41,723 nt of DNA from Marinomonas algarum (GTDB taxonomy: Bacteria > Pseudomonadota > Gammaproteobacteria > Pseudomonadales > Marinomonadaceae): the NCBI RefSeq assembly GCF_020532605.1, contig NZ_JAJATW010000023.1, forward strand, positions 1 to 41,723. Direction: 5' to 3'. Numbering within the stretch: position 1 is the first letter of the stretch; the number at the start of each line of letters is the position of its first letter. Shown here piece by piece: positions 17,918 through 30,275 of this stretch. A program made the translations under genes and the position numbers. The notes beneath the pieces are model-generated. The model was not told the DNA's origin and made no database searches. It saw only the letters and a list, made by a program, of their open reading frames with translations.

Positions 17918-19177
17918 TTAGTTCACTTCCATCTGCAAGAATCGCTCACGAATCATAGGACGAACCCACTCCGCTAACGCTGCATTTGGCATTAAATCAA
18001 TTAGCTCATTGATAAAACCGAAGTTCAGCATTACCTGCGCTCTTGCTCGGCTTACACCGCGTGTTTGTAGGTAGTACAAAGCTTGCTTATCAATTTGAGC
18101 GACGGTTGCGCCATGAGCACATTTCACATCATCTGCATAAATCTCTAGCTCTGGCTTAGTGTTAATTTCTGCTCGATCAGACAATAAGAGGTTGCGGTTG
18201 TTTAACTCCGCTAATGTTTTTTGAGCATCGGGATGAATATGAATACGACCATTGAAAACAGAACGAGAACGGTCTGCAACAATACCACGCACATTTTCTT
18301 CCGTCGTACCATTCGGCATGGCGTGCTCCACTGTGGCGTGTAAGTCAAATAACTCTTTACCGTCCAGCAAGTACATCGCATTCAATTTGGCGTCGGCAAA
18401 CTTACCTGCATGAATAATATCGGTATCAATACGAGTCAAGTCACTGCCAAATCCCACCAGCGTACTGTGCATTTTGGCGTGATCAAGAAGGTTAAAGTGA
18501 CTGCCACCGATCGACACATTATTGCCTGTCTGTAATGCGAACCGATAATGTTCAAGGTAAGCATTCGATGCAATTTGATACTCAACAAAGGCTGTGGTTA
18601 AGCTGTCGCCTTGTGCATGCGTATCTTCGATAACCGTCAAACGAGAGTTAGGCGCCAAATTAACAAACACTCGTGTATGAGATTCGACCCCTTGACTTGA
18701 CAAAGAACTGATGCGGATAGGCTGAGTAATATGGACACCTTCCGCCACGGAAACCAGCAAAACGTCTTGCGATAAAACATCGTTAATTAAACCGAATAAA
18801 TGACGCTCAGGCTTAATGGTTGAAATGTTCGCAAGCGCTTCACCTTGCTGCCCTGATGAAAGGTTTTTACCCAATGTAATTGAAAGACCTTCAGGCAAAT
18901 CATCTGTTAACTGTGTTGTATCAAATCGACCATTCACAAAAACCAACTCAATGGCTGACAAATCCGCTACTGATGTGGGCAGTAGATTCGCCGCAACAGT
19001 AGAGGCTTTCGCAGGTGAACGCTCAACAGAGCGAAGCGGAGTATAACGCCATGCTTCTGTTTTTCGGGTTGGCCACGCCGTTTTTGCCAAAAGTTCAAGA
19101 GCTTGAGTACGTTTTGGCGCTAACCAATCGTCCGCGCCCTGCCCTCGAGCGATGGCATTTTCTAACCATACACTCAT
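17918..19177 (-). CDS. sufD: Fe-S scaffold subunit SufD
   Basis: A 419-residue SufBD-family protein. The N-terminal helical part (RTQALELLAKTAWPTRKTEAWRYTPL) precedes the right-handed parallel beta-helix; the C-terminal core has KPELEIYADDVKCAHGATV with the conserved Cys and His that lie at the SufB-SufD interface. It forms the SufBC2D complex and aids iron entry. It starts 3 bp after sufC stops. Confidence 0.95.
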   Translation of the reverse strand: MSVWLENAIARGQGADDWLAPKRTQALELLAKTAWPTRKTEAWRYTPLRSVERSPAKASTVAANLLPTSVADLSAIELVFVNGRFDTTQLTDDLPEGLSITLGKNLSSGQQGEALANISTIKPERHLFGLINDVLSQDVLLVSVAEGVHITQPIRISSLSSQGVESHTRVFVNLAPNSRLTVIEDTHAQGDSLTTAFVEYQIASNAYLEHYRFALQTGNNVSIGGSHFNLLDHAKMHSTLVGFGSDLTRIDTDIIHAGKFADAKLNAMYLLDGKELFDLHATVEHAMPNGTTEENVRGIVADRSRSVFNGRIHIHPDAQKTLAELNNRNLLLSDRAEINTKPELEIYADDVKCAHGATVAQIDKQALYYLQTRGVSRARAQVMLNFGFINELIDLMPNAALAEWVRPMIRERFLQMEVN

Positions 19178-19180
19178 GCC

Positions 19181-19972
19181 TTACCCCTCTAGCTCGTCTT
19201 CAGCTGGCTCTTTTTGTAACCACGCGTAACCTTGAGCTTCTAACTCCAAGGCCAAGGATGCATCACCACTTTTCACAATTTTGCCATCCGACAATACATG
19301 AACAAAATCTGGCTTAATGTAATCTAAAAGACGTTGGTAATGCGTGACAACAATAAAACTACGGTCTGCAGAACGCTGGCTATTCACCCCTTCCGCTACA
19401 ACTTGCAAGGCGTCGATGTCAAGACCGGAATCCGTTTCATCCAAAATACACAGCTTAGGTTTTAGCAATAGCATCTGCATCAGCTCGTTACGCTTTTTCT
19501 CGCCGCCAGAAAAGCCCTCATTCACACCGCGCTTTAGAAAAGAAACAGGCAAGTTTACTTGCTTACAGGCCGCTTTTGCTTCTTTCAAAAATTCCGCGGA
19601 AGTAATCGCTTCTTCACCGCGCGCTTCGCGCTGAGCATCAACGGACGCTTTTAGGAACTCTAAGTTACTCACACCTGGAATTTCCACTGGGTATTGAAAC
19701 GCCAAGAAAAGTCCCGCGCGAGCACGATCTTCCGTCTCCATTTCAAGCAGATCTTGTCCGTCTAATACAGCACTGCCGCTTTCAACACTGTAACCGTCTC
19801 GACCAGACAGTACATAACCTAATGTACTTTTACCGGCTCCGTTTGGACCCATAATGGCGTGCACTTCACCTGGCTTAACGTCTAAATTTAACCCCTTGAT
19901 GATTTGCTTTTCTTCTACGCTGGCGTACAACTCTTCGATCGTCAACAAACTTTGGGTATTCGACATGTTCAA
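19181..19972 (-). CDS. sufC: ABC-type ATPase SufC
   Basis: A 263-residue ABC ATPase. Walker A is MGPNGAGKSTLGYVL, the signature is GFSGGEKKRNELMQML, Walker B is KLCILDETDSGLDIDAL and the switch His is in FIVVTHYQRLL. SufC powers conformational change of the SufBC2D scaffold and has no membrane partner. It lies 7 bp after sufB. An ATG two codons inside is an alternative start. Confidence 0.97.
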   Translation of the reverse strand: MNMSNTQSLLTIEELYASVEEKQIIKGLNLDVKPGEVHAIMGPNGAGKSTLGYVLSGRDGYSVESGSAVLDGQDLLEMETEDRARAGLFLAFQYPVEIPGVSNLEFLKASVDAQREARGEEAITSAEFLKEAKAACKQVNLPVSFLKRGVNEGFSGGEKKRNELMQMLLLKPKLCILDETDSGLDIDALQVVAEGVNSQRSADRSFIVVTHYQRLLDYIKPDFVHVLSDGKIVKSGDASLALELEAQGYAWLQKEPAEDELEG

Positions 19973-19979
19973 TAATTCC

Positions 19980-21416
19980 TTAACCTACAGAGCCTTCAAG
20001 GCTTATTTCTAGTAATTTGCCCGCTTCAACGGCAAATTCCATGGGTAATTCTTTAAATACTTCTTTACAGAAACCGTTCACTATCATCGATACGGCTTTT
20101 TCAGGATCAAGACCACGTTGACGGCAAAGATACATCTGCTCATCGCTGACTTTCGACGTCGTTGCTTCGTGCTCGATAATAGCAGAAGGGTTACGACTTT
20201 CTACGTAAGGAAAAGTATGGGCACCACATTGGTCGCCAATCAGCAGTGAATCACATTGTGTGAAATTTCGCGCACCTTGTGCACCAGGGTTCATTCGTAC
20301 CAAGCCACGGTAACTGTTGTTACTGCGACCCGCCGAGATACCCTTGGTAATGATGGTCGACTTGGTGTTTTTACCAAGGTGAATCATTTTGGTACCGGTA
20401 TCGGCTTGTTGACGACCACGTGTTAGAGCAACCGAGTAAAACTCTCCAACACTGTTATCGCCTTTTAATACACAGCTTGGGTATTTCCAAGTAACAGAAG
20501 ACCCTGTTTCTACCTGTGTCCAGGAGATCTTTGCACTGGTGTGGCAAATACCACGCTTAGTAACAAAGTTGTAAATACCACCTTTGCCATTTTCATCGCC
20601 TGGATACCAGTTCTGCACAGTGGAATATTTGATCTCTGCATTATCCATAGCAACCAATTCAACGACAGCAGCATGCAACTGGTTTTCATCTCGCTGAGGA
20701 GCAGTACAGCCTTCCAAATAACTGACGTGACTTCCTTCATCCGCTACGATCAGAGTGCGTTCAAACTGACCGGTATTCTGCTCGTTAATACGAAAATAAG
20801 TCGACAACTCCATCGGGCAACGGGTGCCTTTTGGAATATACACAAATGAACCATCCGTAAACACCGCACAGTTTAGTGCGGCGTAATAGTTGTCTTTCTT
20901 AGGCACGACGCTGCCAAGATATTTTTTAACCAGATCAGGATACTTGTGAACCGCTTCAGAAATAGGACAGAAAATAACGCCCGCTTCTTCTAACTTTTCA
21001 CGAAACGTCGTCACCACAGAGACAGAGTCAAAAACAGCATCAACGGCAATACCCGCCAGCATTTGTTGCTCAATAAGTGGAATACCGAGTTTTTCGTATG
21101 TCCGCAGTAACTCAGGATCCACCTCGTCTAACGACTTGGGCTTGTCTTTCATACTTTTCGGTGCGGAGTAATAAGAAATGGCCTGAAAATCCACTTTTGG
21201 ATAATCCACCAGCGCCCACTCAGGCTCCTCCATTTCGAGCCACTCGCGAAATGCACTCAAACGCCACTCAAGCATCCATTCTGGCTCGCCTTTCATTACC
21301 GAAATACGTCGAATAACATCTTCATTTAAACCAGGCTCAAACGTTTCTGATTCCACATCAGACACAAAGCCCGCTTCGTATTCCCGTGCCAGCGCCTTAT
21401 CTATCTGCTCAGTCAT
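19980..21416 (-). CDS. sufB: Fe-S scaffold subunit SufB
   Basis: About 478 residues from the preferred ATG at 21416, which has GTGAG just upstream; a GTG at 21428 would add four residues but has no ribosome site. SufB motifs include [19 protein letters not shown], the sulfur-accepting region [22 protein letters not shown] and the C-terminal [21 protein letters not shown]. SufB is the main scaffold on which the cluster is built with SufC and SufD. It is the first suf gene after iscR. Confidence 0.96.
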   Translation of the reverse strand: MTEQIDKALAREYEAGFVSDVESETFEPGLNEDVIRRISVMKGEPEWMLEWRLSAFREWLEMEEPEWALVDYPKVDFQAISYYSAPKSMKDKPKSLDEVDPELLRTYEKLGIPLIEQQMLAGIAVDAVFDSVSVVTTFREKLEEAGVIFCPISEAVHKYPDLVKKYLGSVVPKKDNYYAALNCAVFTDGSFVYIPKGTRCPMELSTYFRINEQNTGQFERTLIVADEGSHVSYLEGCTAPQRDENQLHAAVVELVAMDNAEIKYSTVQNWYPGDENGKGGIYNFVTKRGICHTSAKISWTQVETGSSVTWKYPSCVLKGDNSVGEFYSVALTRGRQQADTGTKMIHLGKNTKSTIITKGISAGRSNNSYRGLVRMNPGAQGARNFTQCDSLLIGDQCGAHTFPYVESRNPSAIIEHEATTSKVSDEQMYLCRQRGLDPEKAVSMIVNGFCKEVFKELPMEFAVEAGKLLEISLEGSVG

Positions 21417-21489
21417 ATAAAAACTCACTTGTTATAGGAACAAATGCACTGACTACAGCGCATCAGGTTCAACTTAATTAATTCTTTAC

Positions 21490-21978
21490 TTAATCAACAA
21501 TCGCTGCGGTAATTTTATCACTTTCAAGACAACGTTGTTTGCTTTGGAACTGCTGTCGCTGTGCGACCTGACGTACATCGTTGCGCCGCACTAACTGATC
21601 TAGACTAATTTGATTTAAAAAATCGTGAATTTGATCGCTTAAATCACACCATAAATGATGGGTAAGGCAAGTGTCGCCGCTTTGACAATCACTCCGCCCT
21701 CTACAGCCGGTTGCGTCAACCGATTCATTGACAGCATCGACAATCTGCGCGACATAAATATCTTCATTCGCGCGATTAAGACGATAACCTCCTCCTGGAC
21801 CTCTCACACTGTTTACCAGTGATTTCTTACGCAGCTTAGAGAATAATTGTTCAAGATAAGATAAAGAAATTCCTTGTCTGCTTGAAATATCAGACAAAGA
21901 CACAGGCCCTTGATCTGAATGCAATGCCAAATCAAGCATGGCGGTTACCGCGTAACGACCTTTTGTTGTCAGGCGCAT
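21490..21978 (-). CDS. iscR: Rrf2-family Fe-S regulator IscR
   Basis: A 162-residue regulator. The winged helix-turn-helix ([20 protein letters not shown] ... [26 protein letters not shown]) is typical, and the cluster ligands Cys92, Cys98, Cys104 and His107 fall at exactly the residue numbers of E. coli IscR. The [2Fe-2S] form represses at type 1 sites, and two such sites lie upstream, so the iscR-suf operon should be shut down when clusters are plentiful. The C-terminus is acidic and variable. Confidence 0.96.
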   Translation of the reverse strand: MRLTTKGRYAVTAMLDLALHSDQGPVSLSDISSRQGISLSYLEQLFSKLRKKSLVNSVRGPGGGYRLNRANEDIYVAQIVDAVNESVDATGCRGRSDCQSGDTCLTHHLWCDLSDQIHDFLNQISLDQLVRRNDVRQVAQRQQFQSKQRCLESDKITAAIVD

Positions 21979-21996
21979 AAGCTATCCATTTAGATT

Positions 21997-22044
21997 GTTC
22001 TATTAGGATAAATAGTACAAAAACCTACTGTTTTGATCAAGTAT
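21997..22044 (-). promoter_or_regulatory. iscR-suf promoter with IscR type 1 site
   Basis: On the minus strand TTGATC (22041-22036 region) and TACTAT are separated by 17 bp, giving a sigma-70 promoter. A 25-bp IscR type 1-like site covers 22020-22044, reading ATACTTGATC then AAAACAGTAGG then TTTT; about 20 of 25 positions fit the consensus ATASYYGACT-RWWWY-AGTCRRSTAT. It overlaps the -35 box, so binding should repress. Confidence 0.75.
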
Positions 22045-22069
22045 TTACCTGAGTAATTTAGTAGGTTAT
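22045..22069 (-). promoter_or_regulatory. Second IscR type 1 site, abutting the first
   Basis: On the minus strand ATAACCTACTAAATTA followed by CTCAGGTAA fits the IscR type 1 consensus at about 21 of 25 positions. It touches the first site without a gap, two full sites in tandem as at the E. coli iscR promoter. From 22070 to 22305 I see no gene or clear signal beyond the start region of the next gene. Confidence 0.7.
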
Positions 22070-22305
22070 TACCTCTTTACTGAGTGCCATGCCAATGGGT
22101 AGCGTATTTTACTTTGCTCTACCGCAAAACAAAACCACCAAACGCACCATCCATTAAGAATCCCATTTTATTGTAGAGGAGCCACTCAGAGGCTGAAAAA
22201 CACGTCAGACACATAAAATCACTTGTTCTTTCCCACAAAATAAGGACACAATTTGTCATCGTATTAGATGCAGTCGCCTACTTTGAGGATATAAGGGGAA
22301 ATAAG

Positions 22306-22830
22306 ATGGCACCCAAAACGGCACCAGAAGAAACAACAGAACAAGAGACGGTTAAGAAGAAACGGTCTTTCATGCTGCCCATTGCATTTTTTCTATGCTT
22401 TGCTTTCAGCGTTGGCGCCTCTTCTGGCGTGACATTTTTTCTACTACAACCTGGCTCAGAGGCATCACCACTTGAAGAGAAGGTGACTGAACAAGAGACA
22501 CTGTTAACCGATATGGAAGCGTTGATAGAGGCTCAACAGTTAAAAATCAATGCTTTAGAAGCACAAGACGACGTTCTGACACTGTATTTGCGGCATAGCA
22601 GTGCAACAGCGCTGAAAAATATTTTAATTGATCAAGAGCGAAATATTCAGGCCTATTTAAAAGTCATGAAATCTTCCATGAAAGATTTATCCAATGTTGT
22701 GCCTAGAACAACTGACTGGAACAATGAATACCAATATCAACTGGATCTTGCTCTCAAAGGCAGTATCCAACGTGAGGATTTACTGGCTTTGTTAAAAACC
22801 GGCGAACCTAATGATAAGCCATCACAATAA
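22306..22830 (+). CDS. Hypothetical single-span membrane protein with coiled coil
   Basis: I do not recognise this 174-residue protein. A charged, Glu/Lys-rich cytosolic N-terminus (about residues 1-22) precedes one transmembrane helix (FMLPIAFFLCFAFSVGASSG, extending to about residue 48), then a periplasmic heptad-like segment (LEEKVTEQETLLTDMEALIE) and a helical C-terminal half. The layout recalls flagellar FliL-like or accessory coiled-coil membrane proteins, but no family motif is present. GGGGA lies ahead of the ATG. It is the only plus-strand gene here and converges on fadH; an 11-bp hairpin (22816-22826 / 22835-22845) spans its stop codon but lacks a T run. Confidence 0.75.
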   Translation: MAPKTAPEETTEQETVKKKRSFMLPIAFFLCFAFSVGASSGVTFFLLQPGSEASPLEEKVTEQETLLTDMEALIEAQQLKINALEAQDDVLTLYLRHSSATALKNILIDQERNIQAYLKVMKSSMKDLSNVVPRTTDWNNEYQYQLDLALKGSIQREDLLALLKTGEPNDKPSQ

Positions 22831-22873
22831 TCTGTGTGATGGCTTGCTCAGCTAACCATGGCGATAACTGACA

Positions 22874-25609
<2,736 letters not shown>

Positions 25610-25624
<15 letters not shown>

Positions 25625-26518
25625 ATTGGCACGCGCATTGGACATAGATTGCTCCTTGCGCAAACGTCGAATGTCTCGATGACTTAAATGCAAGAGCGGT
25701 AGAATAACGAACAAAGAACCAATGAATACACCGAAGTCTGGCGTTTCTCCAAACCACCACCAACCAATTAAAAAGGCAAAAATTAATCCAGAATATTCTG
25801 CGCTGGTCACTTGGCTAGACGCAATATAACGGTACCCTACCAAACAAGCCAAACTGTATGAAATGGAGCACACGGATGATAACGCAGCAAAAATCAGCAG
25901 ATCTGGATCAAATGCAGCGCCTTCCCACCATGCTAATGCACCGGCCGATGGCAGTGCAAACAACTGGGTAATACACAAACCGTAGAGCATACTTTGCTCT
26001 TGCGGGATTTTTTTTATCAATAAACTGTTTGCTGCCAATACCACAGCAAAAAGCACAGCACTGATCATACCGGATGTGATTTCTGTCGGCCTTAGAATGA
26101 TCAAGATACCCAAAAAGCCCAGTAAAGAGGCTGAAATTGCGTGAATACTTAAACGCTCTTTATAGAAAAAAGCACCGAGCAACATAATAAAAATAGGCGC
26201 TGTATAAAACACCGCATTGGCAGTCGCCAACGGCAAAGAAGCCAGAGATATCGTCAATAGCACACCGGCCAACACCCATAGATTGCCTCGAATGAAGTGC
26301 AACTTCATACCAATCAAAGCTGTGTTTTTATCCATACGCTGATATTTCACCATCGCAATGGGGCACAAGATACTGCACATAAACACCACACGAAAAAAGG
26401 TGAGCTGAAAAACCGCGACGTCTGGACCTGCCATTTTGATAAAAACATCGCACAGTGTGGCAAAAAAGCTGCCTAATACCAGTACTAAAATAGCACTGCT
26501 GACGGTACGACCTGACAT
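25610..26518 (-). CDS. EamA/DMT-family transporter
   Basis: A 302-residue protein with ten hydrophobic helices in two homologous halves, the EamA layout (first repeat ILVLGSFFATLCDVFIKMAG..., second repeat beginning near residue 150). Drug/metabolite transporters of this type export or import small metabolites, often amino acids or osmolytes; the substrate cannot be read from sequence. It is divergent from a LysR gene, which is its likely regulator. It lies 5 kb from the methylamine genes and converges on the TetR gene, so a link to either neighbour is open. Confidence 0.85.
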
Positions 26519-26621
26519 TGTATTACTCCTATTTGTGTGTTCATTTTGTCGTAGTCTAATCCGTTCTTTTTATTAGATAAAATGATATATTTAATTTTAG
26601 TATTAGTTATTTGGATAGTTA

Positions 26622-27566
26622 GTGATGCTCCCTCCCCTAAAAGCTTTACCTGTTTTTGAAGCCGTTGCGCGACTGAACAGTTTCTCTTTGGCAGCCAATG
26701 AGTTAAACGTCAGCCAAAGTGCTGTCTCTCACCAGATTCGTATCTTAGAAAATCACTTAGGTGAGAGTTTATTTCAACGCCAAGGCCGTCGACTTGAGTT
26801 GACCCGAGAAGGACGACAGTATTTGGACAGCATCAGTCATTCGCTCTCTCAGATAGAAGAAGCGACAAATCGCATGAAAGGCTTGCAAAAAACACAAATT
26901 CGACTGGCGGTATACAGCTCTTTTGCGGTGTATTGGCTGATTCCACGCTTACCAGAATTGCAGTATTTACACCCTGATTTGGAACTCAGTATTGAAATGA
27001 CTCACGGTAAACCGGATTTATCAGACCGAACGGCTGACTTTTTCATTACAACTGAAAGGGAAAAAAGAGGTTTTGTGTTCGAGCATTTTTATCGAGAAGA
27101 ACTCTTCCCAGTATGCAGCGCTCGATATTTAGAAACGATTAAGGCAAAACTTGGGGTTAACACCGAATATGACCTGACACGGTTACTCACAGACCGTCCT
27201 GAGCTATTGGCACAGTTCCCATTGATTACGTCATACAGTATTTATGAACGGCACACAGAAGATTGGCGCAACTGGTTTGATAACCTGGGTCTTGCCATGC
27301 CTTCACAGGTCCAGTTTCATCGCTTTAGTCATCTCATGTTGGCCTACGAAGCAGCAAAACACTCTCTAGGTATTGCCTTGGTTAATGACTACATGATGAG
27401 TGAAAAAAATGAGGAATCTCCCCTTTTTAAGTTTCCAAACAGCGCCTTTAAAACCAAAGTGAATTTCTATCTTGCGTTTAAAGAGAGCCGACGTCACGAA
27501 GACGCCATCATGCGACTGCACAGATGGCTGGGGAAAGAGGCACAAATACTTCCAAAAGCGCCATAG
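26622..27566 (+). CDS. LysR-family regulator, GcvA-like
   Basis: A 314-residue LysR regulator. The helix-turn-helix is LPPLKALPVFEAVARLNSFSLAANELNVSQSAVSHQIRILE, close in form to GcvA-type regulators; the effector domain starts near residue 90. Start is GTG at 26622 or the next-codon ATG at 26625, both with a weak GGA upstream. It is divergent from the EamA gene across 103 bp and ends 28 bp from the end of tdm on the other strand. Because GcvA-type proteins govern one-carbon genes and tdm carries a GcvT domain, a role in tdm control is possible, but divergence makes EamA the better target. Confidence 0.88.
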   Translation: MMLPPLKALPVFEAVARLNSFSLAANELNVSQSAVSHQIRILENHLGESLFQRQGRRLELTREGRQYLDSISHSLSQIEEATNRMKGLQKTQIRLAVYSSFAVYWLIPRLPELQYLHPDLELSIEMTHGKPDLSDRTADFFITTEREKRGFVFEHFYREELFPVCSARYLETIKAKLGVNTEYDLTRLLTDRPELLAQFPLITSYSIYERHTEDWRNWFDNLGLAMPSQVQFHRFSHLMLAYEAAKHSLGIALVNDYMMSEKNEESPLFKFPNSAFKTKVNFYLAFKESRRHEDAIMRLHRWLGKEAQILPKAP

Positions 27567-27594
27567 TAAAAATACAGCGCCACTGCAGGATGCG

Positions 27595-29889
27595 TTAACT
27601 TCTTACCTTGGTTCGCTCTGGATCGTAAAAAGGTAAGCTGGTGACCGTGGCTTTAATACGCTTTTTATGTCCATCCAACTGACCTATCTCCAACTTTGTA
27701 CCCACCTCGGCAAAGTTAGGAGCCAACCTACACATAGCAATCTGTCCTTTTAATAAAGGCGATATCATGGCGCTGGTAACAACACCGACGGGAAAGCGTC
27801 CATTAAAAACAGAATCGCCATGATGTACTCTATCGTTGCCTTCAATGCACAGACCAATAAGGCGTTTGCGACTAGCAGGTGTTTGCTGCTCAATCGCACT
27901 CCGGCCGATAAAATCCTCTTCTTGTGTTTTTAAAGGGGTTGTAAAACCAATGCCCGCTTCAAATGGATTGGTTTCCGGGCAAAATTCATGATCAGCAAAA
28001 ATCAGTCCTGCCTCTATTCTCAGCATGTCCAATGCATCAAACCCTAATGGGGCGATGTCAAACGCTGCCCCCGCTTGCCAAATAGCGTCCCAAATACTGG
28101 GGGCATGATCCGGGTGACACCATACCTCAAACCCCAACTCCCCTGTGTAACCTGTTCTAGACACCATTAATGGCAGCCCTGTTGGTCCACCAAGTCGCCC
28201 AACGAGAAAGTGAAACCATTTCAGATCGACAAAATCAGGTTGATGTTCAGAGGTCCAAATAAGCTTTTCTAACAATTCTCGGCTACGTGGACCTTGTACA
28301 GCAAGGTTGTGAATTTGATCCGTCGATTCTCGAACCGTCACGTTTAACCCCGTTTTTTGAGCCAATTCTCGTAACCAGATAGCGCTATAAGAATCGCCAC
28401 AAATCCAACGAAAAGCTTGTTCACCTAAACGAAATAAGGTGCCATCGTCGATCATACCGCCTGTTTCATGGCACATTGCCGAATAGACAATTTCACCCAC
28501 AGCAACTCGTCGAACATTACGGGTTAGAGCAAGCTGAAGGAAATCTTCTGCATCAGGACCAATAATTTCTAACTTTCGTAAAGGTGACAAATCAATCATA
28601 GCAACGCGCTCACGACACGCTAAATACTCGGCTTTTGCTCCCCAATTTTGATACTCGGACGCTACCCAATAACCACGATATTCAATGAATTTTTTGGTTA
28701 GTAATGCTGTGCGAGGGTGAAAGCCAGTTTGTTTGGTCATACGAGGTAACTCCTCTGGGGTCAGTCGGTATCCTATGGAACGGGGAAAATCGCACTCAGC
28801 ACTGTAAATACGTATGTGTATATCCGTTGGGCGCCAACCATTAGCCGCATCGACATCGTCTGAGCAGGATGTGGAAACACAAAGAAGGTCTCGGGTTGCT
28901 CGTAACAATACGTAGTCGCCCGCTCTTGAAAAAGGCTCAGCAAAGCCAATATCACCGCAGTCGCTGGCTTCTGTATTGAAAAAGAAATTAATGGCTGGCC
29001 AGCCAAAGCGTGGAGCAACGCCTGTTCCTTGCAGTGCTTGGTTTATATTGTCGGTGCAATTGGCATGGTCAAAATAGCCACTGTCTTCATAGACTTTAGC
29101 GTTACAAGCGTATAAAAAACTATCATGATGGCCCACGGTATCCTGCACCAACTCAAGCATTGTTTGCTGATAAGGATCACAGAATTTTGAATACAAACCA
29201 GGCGTTGGCATGCTTCGACTCATGGCACTGCGTGTTCCAACTTCATCCAACATGATTTCTTTACCTTGTTCCAACGCTTCCTGATCAAATGCAATAAAAT
29301 CGGAACATTGCTTGCCTTCCACATCCATGACTTGTATCCATTCACCCGCTTTTACTTGGTAACGGGTCGCACTGGAATGAGGAATTCTAAACTCTCGATC
29401 CACTACCGTCAGTGGCGCAGGTAAGTCACTCCATGCACCGCATAGCACCGAGTGGCAAACTTGTAACTCTGTGACCGGCTGTTGTGCATCAACGGTCATG
29501 TCTTCTCCGGTACATAAAACAATTAAGGTAACGTCTTGATCAAAAGAAAGTCTTGGCAAATTGTCGGCTTCAAAGCAAAAAGCCTTGTCAAGATGAGCTG
29601 TCGTCACCTCCCACTCAGCGAGTTTTTGCCATAATGCTTTAGCACTGACGCTTTTTATTGCGAGTTGCGCCAAGGTATTCTGCGCTCGCGTTGGGCTGAG
29701 GCCGCCAAAGCCCTCCATAATGCCCCCTTCTGTTAATGCCAAAAGTTCGCAGCCTTGCTGGCCATCAAAGGAGCTTATGTCGACATAGTCGCCTTTTCGT
29801 ATTCTTAATCGCAACGCATCTTGCCCTGATACACGGTAAAACTGATGGCTGTTTTTTGACTCAAGAAGCGAATCCTGTTGCTTATTCAT
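27595..29889 (-). CDS. tdm: Trimethylamine N-oxide demethylase (Tdm)
   Basis: 764 residues from the ATG at 29889, chosen because TTGGAG lies eight bases upstream; a start at 30033 would add 48 residues with no family likeness. The N-terminal half is a DUF1989-type domain, the C-terminal half (from about residue 390) a GcvT-type tetrahydrofolate-binding domain ending in a barrel. This fusion is the Tdm architecture: TMAO is cleaved to dimethylamine and formaldehyde, which is channelled to tetrahydrofolate. Cys262, Cys278 and Cys342 have the same spacing as the zinc-binding Cys263/279/343 I recall for the Methylocella silvestris enzyme. With tmm and dmm nearby the call is strong. A dimethylglycine-dehydrogenase-like aminomethyltransferase is the alternative if context is ignored. 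Confidence 0.88.
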   Translation of the reverse strand: MNKQQDSLLESKNSHQFYRVSGQDALRLRIRKGDYVDISSFDGQQGCELLALTEGGIMEGFGGLSPTRAQNTLAQLAIKSVSAKALWQKLAEWEVTTAHLDKAFCFEADNLPRLSFDQDVTLIVLCTGEDMTVDAQQPVTELQVCHSVLCGAWSDLPAPLTVVDREFRIPHSSATRYQVKAGEWIQVMDVEGKQCSDFIAFDQEALEQGKEIMLDEVGTRSAMSRSMPTPGLYSKFCDPYQQTMLELVQDTVGHHDSFLYACNAKVYEDSGYFDHANCTDNINQALQGTGVAPRFGWPAINFFFNTEASDCGDIGFAEPFSRAGDYVLLRATRDLLCVSTSCSDDVDAANGWRPTDIHIRIYSAECDFPRSIGYRLTPEELPRMTKQTGFHPRTALLTKKFIEYRGYWVASEYQNWGAKAEYLACRERVAMIDLSPLRKLEIIGPDAEDFLQLALTRNVRRVAVGEIVYSAMCHETGGMIDDGTLFRLGEQAFRWICGDSYSAIWLRELAQKTGLNVTVRESTDQIHNLAVQGPRSRELLEKLIWTSEHQPDFVDLKWFHFLVGRLGGPTGLPLMVSRTGYTGELGFEVWCHPDHAPSIWDAIWQAGAAFDIAPLGFDALDMLRIEAGLIFADHEFCPETNPFEAGIGFTTPLKTQEEDFIGRSAIEQQTPASRKRLIGLCIEGNDRVHHGDSVFNGRFPVGVVTSAMISPLLKGQIAMCRLAPNFAEVGTKLEIGQLDGHKKRIKATVTSLPFYDPERTKVRS

Positions 29890-30132
29890 AGTGCCACTCC
29901 AAACAATATGTACGCTAAAGAGTACTGGCTGATGAACCCAAATATTGGACAATTCAAGTGCAGTACATTCAGTAAAAGGACACCATTGGTGCGATTGACC
30001 ACGGCCAAAGCAACGACCACATAGGTTCCTCACAGTGAAAAAATTTTACCTACAGTGCTTTTTTGTACAATTGTCAGAAAGGAGTATGTCTTAGGGAGTA
30101 ACCCGCCAAAATGCCTTGAATAAAGAGCGAAT

Positions 30133-30148
30133 TGGCACACTACCTGCT
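30133..30148 (+). promoter_or_regulatory. Sigma-54 promoter ahead of the histidine kinase
   Basis: TGGCACACTACCTGCT matches the -24/-12 consensus TGGCACG-N4-TTGCW with two mismatches; the invariant GG and GC are exactly ten bases apart. The start of the kinase gene lies 128 bp downstream. The 386-bp gap 29890-30275 also holds the tdm start region on the minus strand, where I see no sigma-54 match. Confidence 0.65.
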
Positions 30149-30275
30149 TTAAATTATTCACCTAGCATGATGTTAGTAAGCTTGATGAATGCACCTTAAC
30201 TCAACCAGCACAATGAGCGTTGAGCTTGTATTTTTTCTTAAGCTATTTTTATAAGCCAGATGGTTATATATATTT

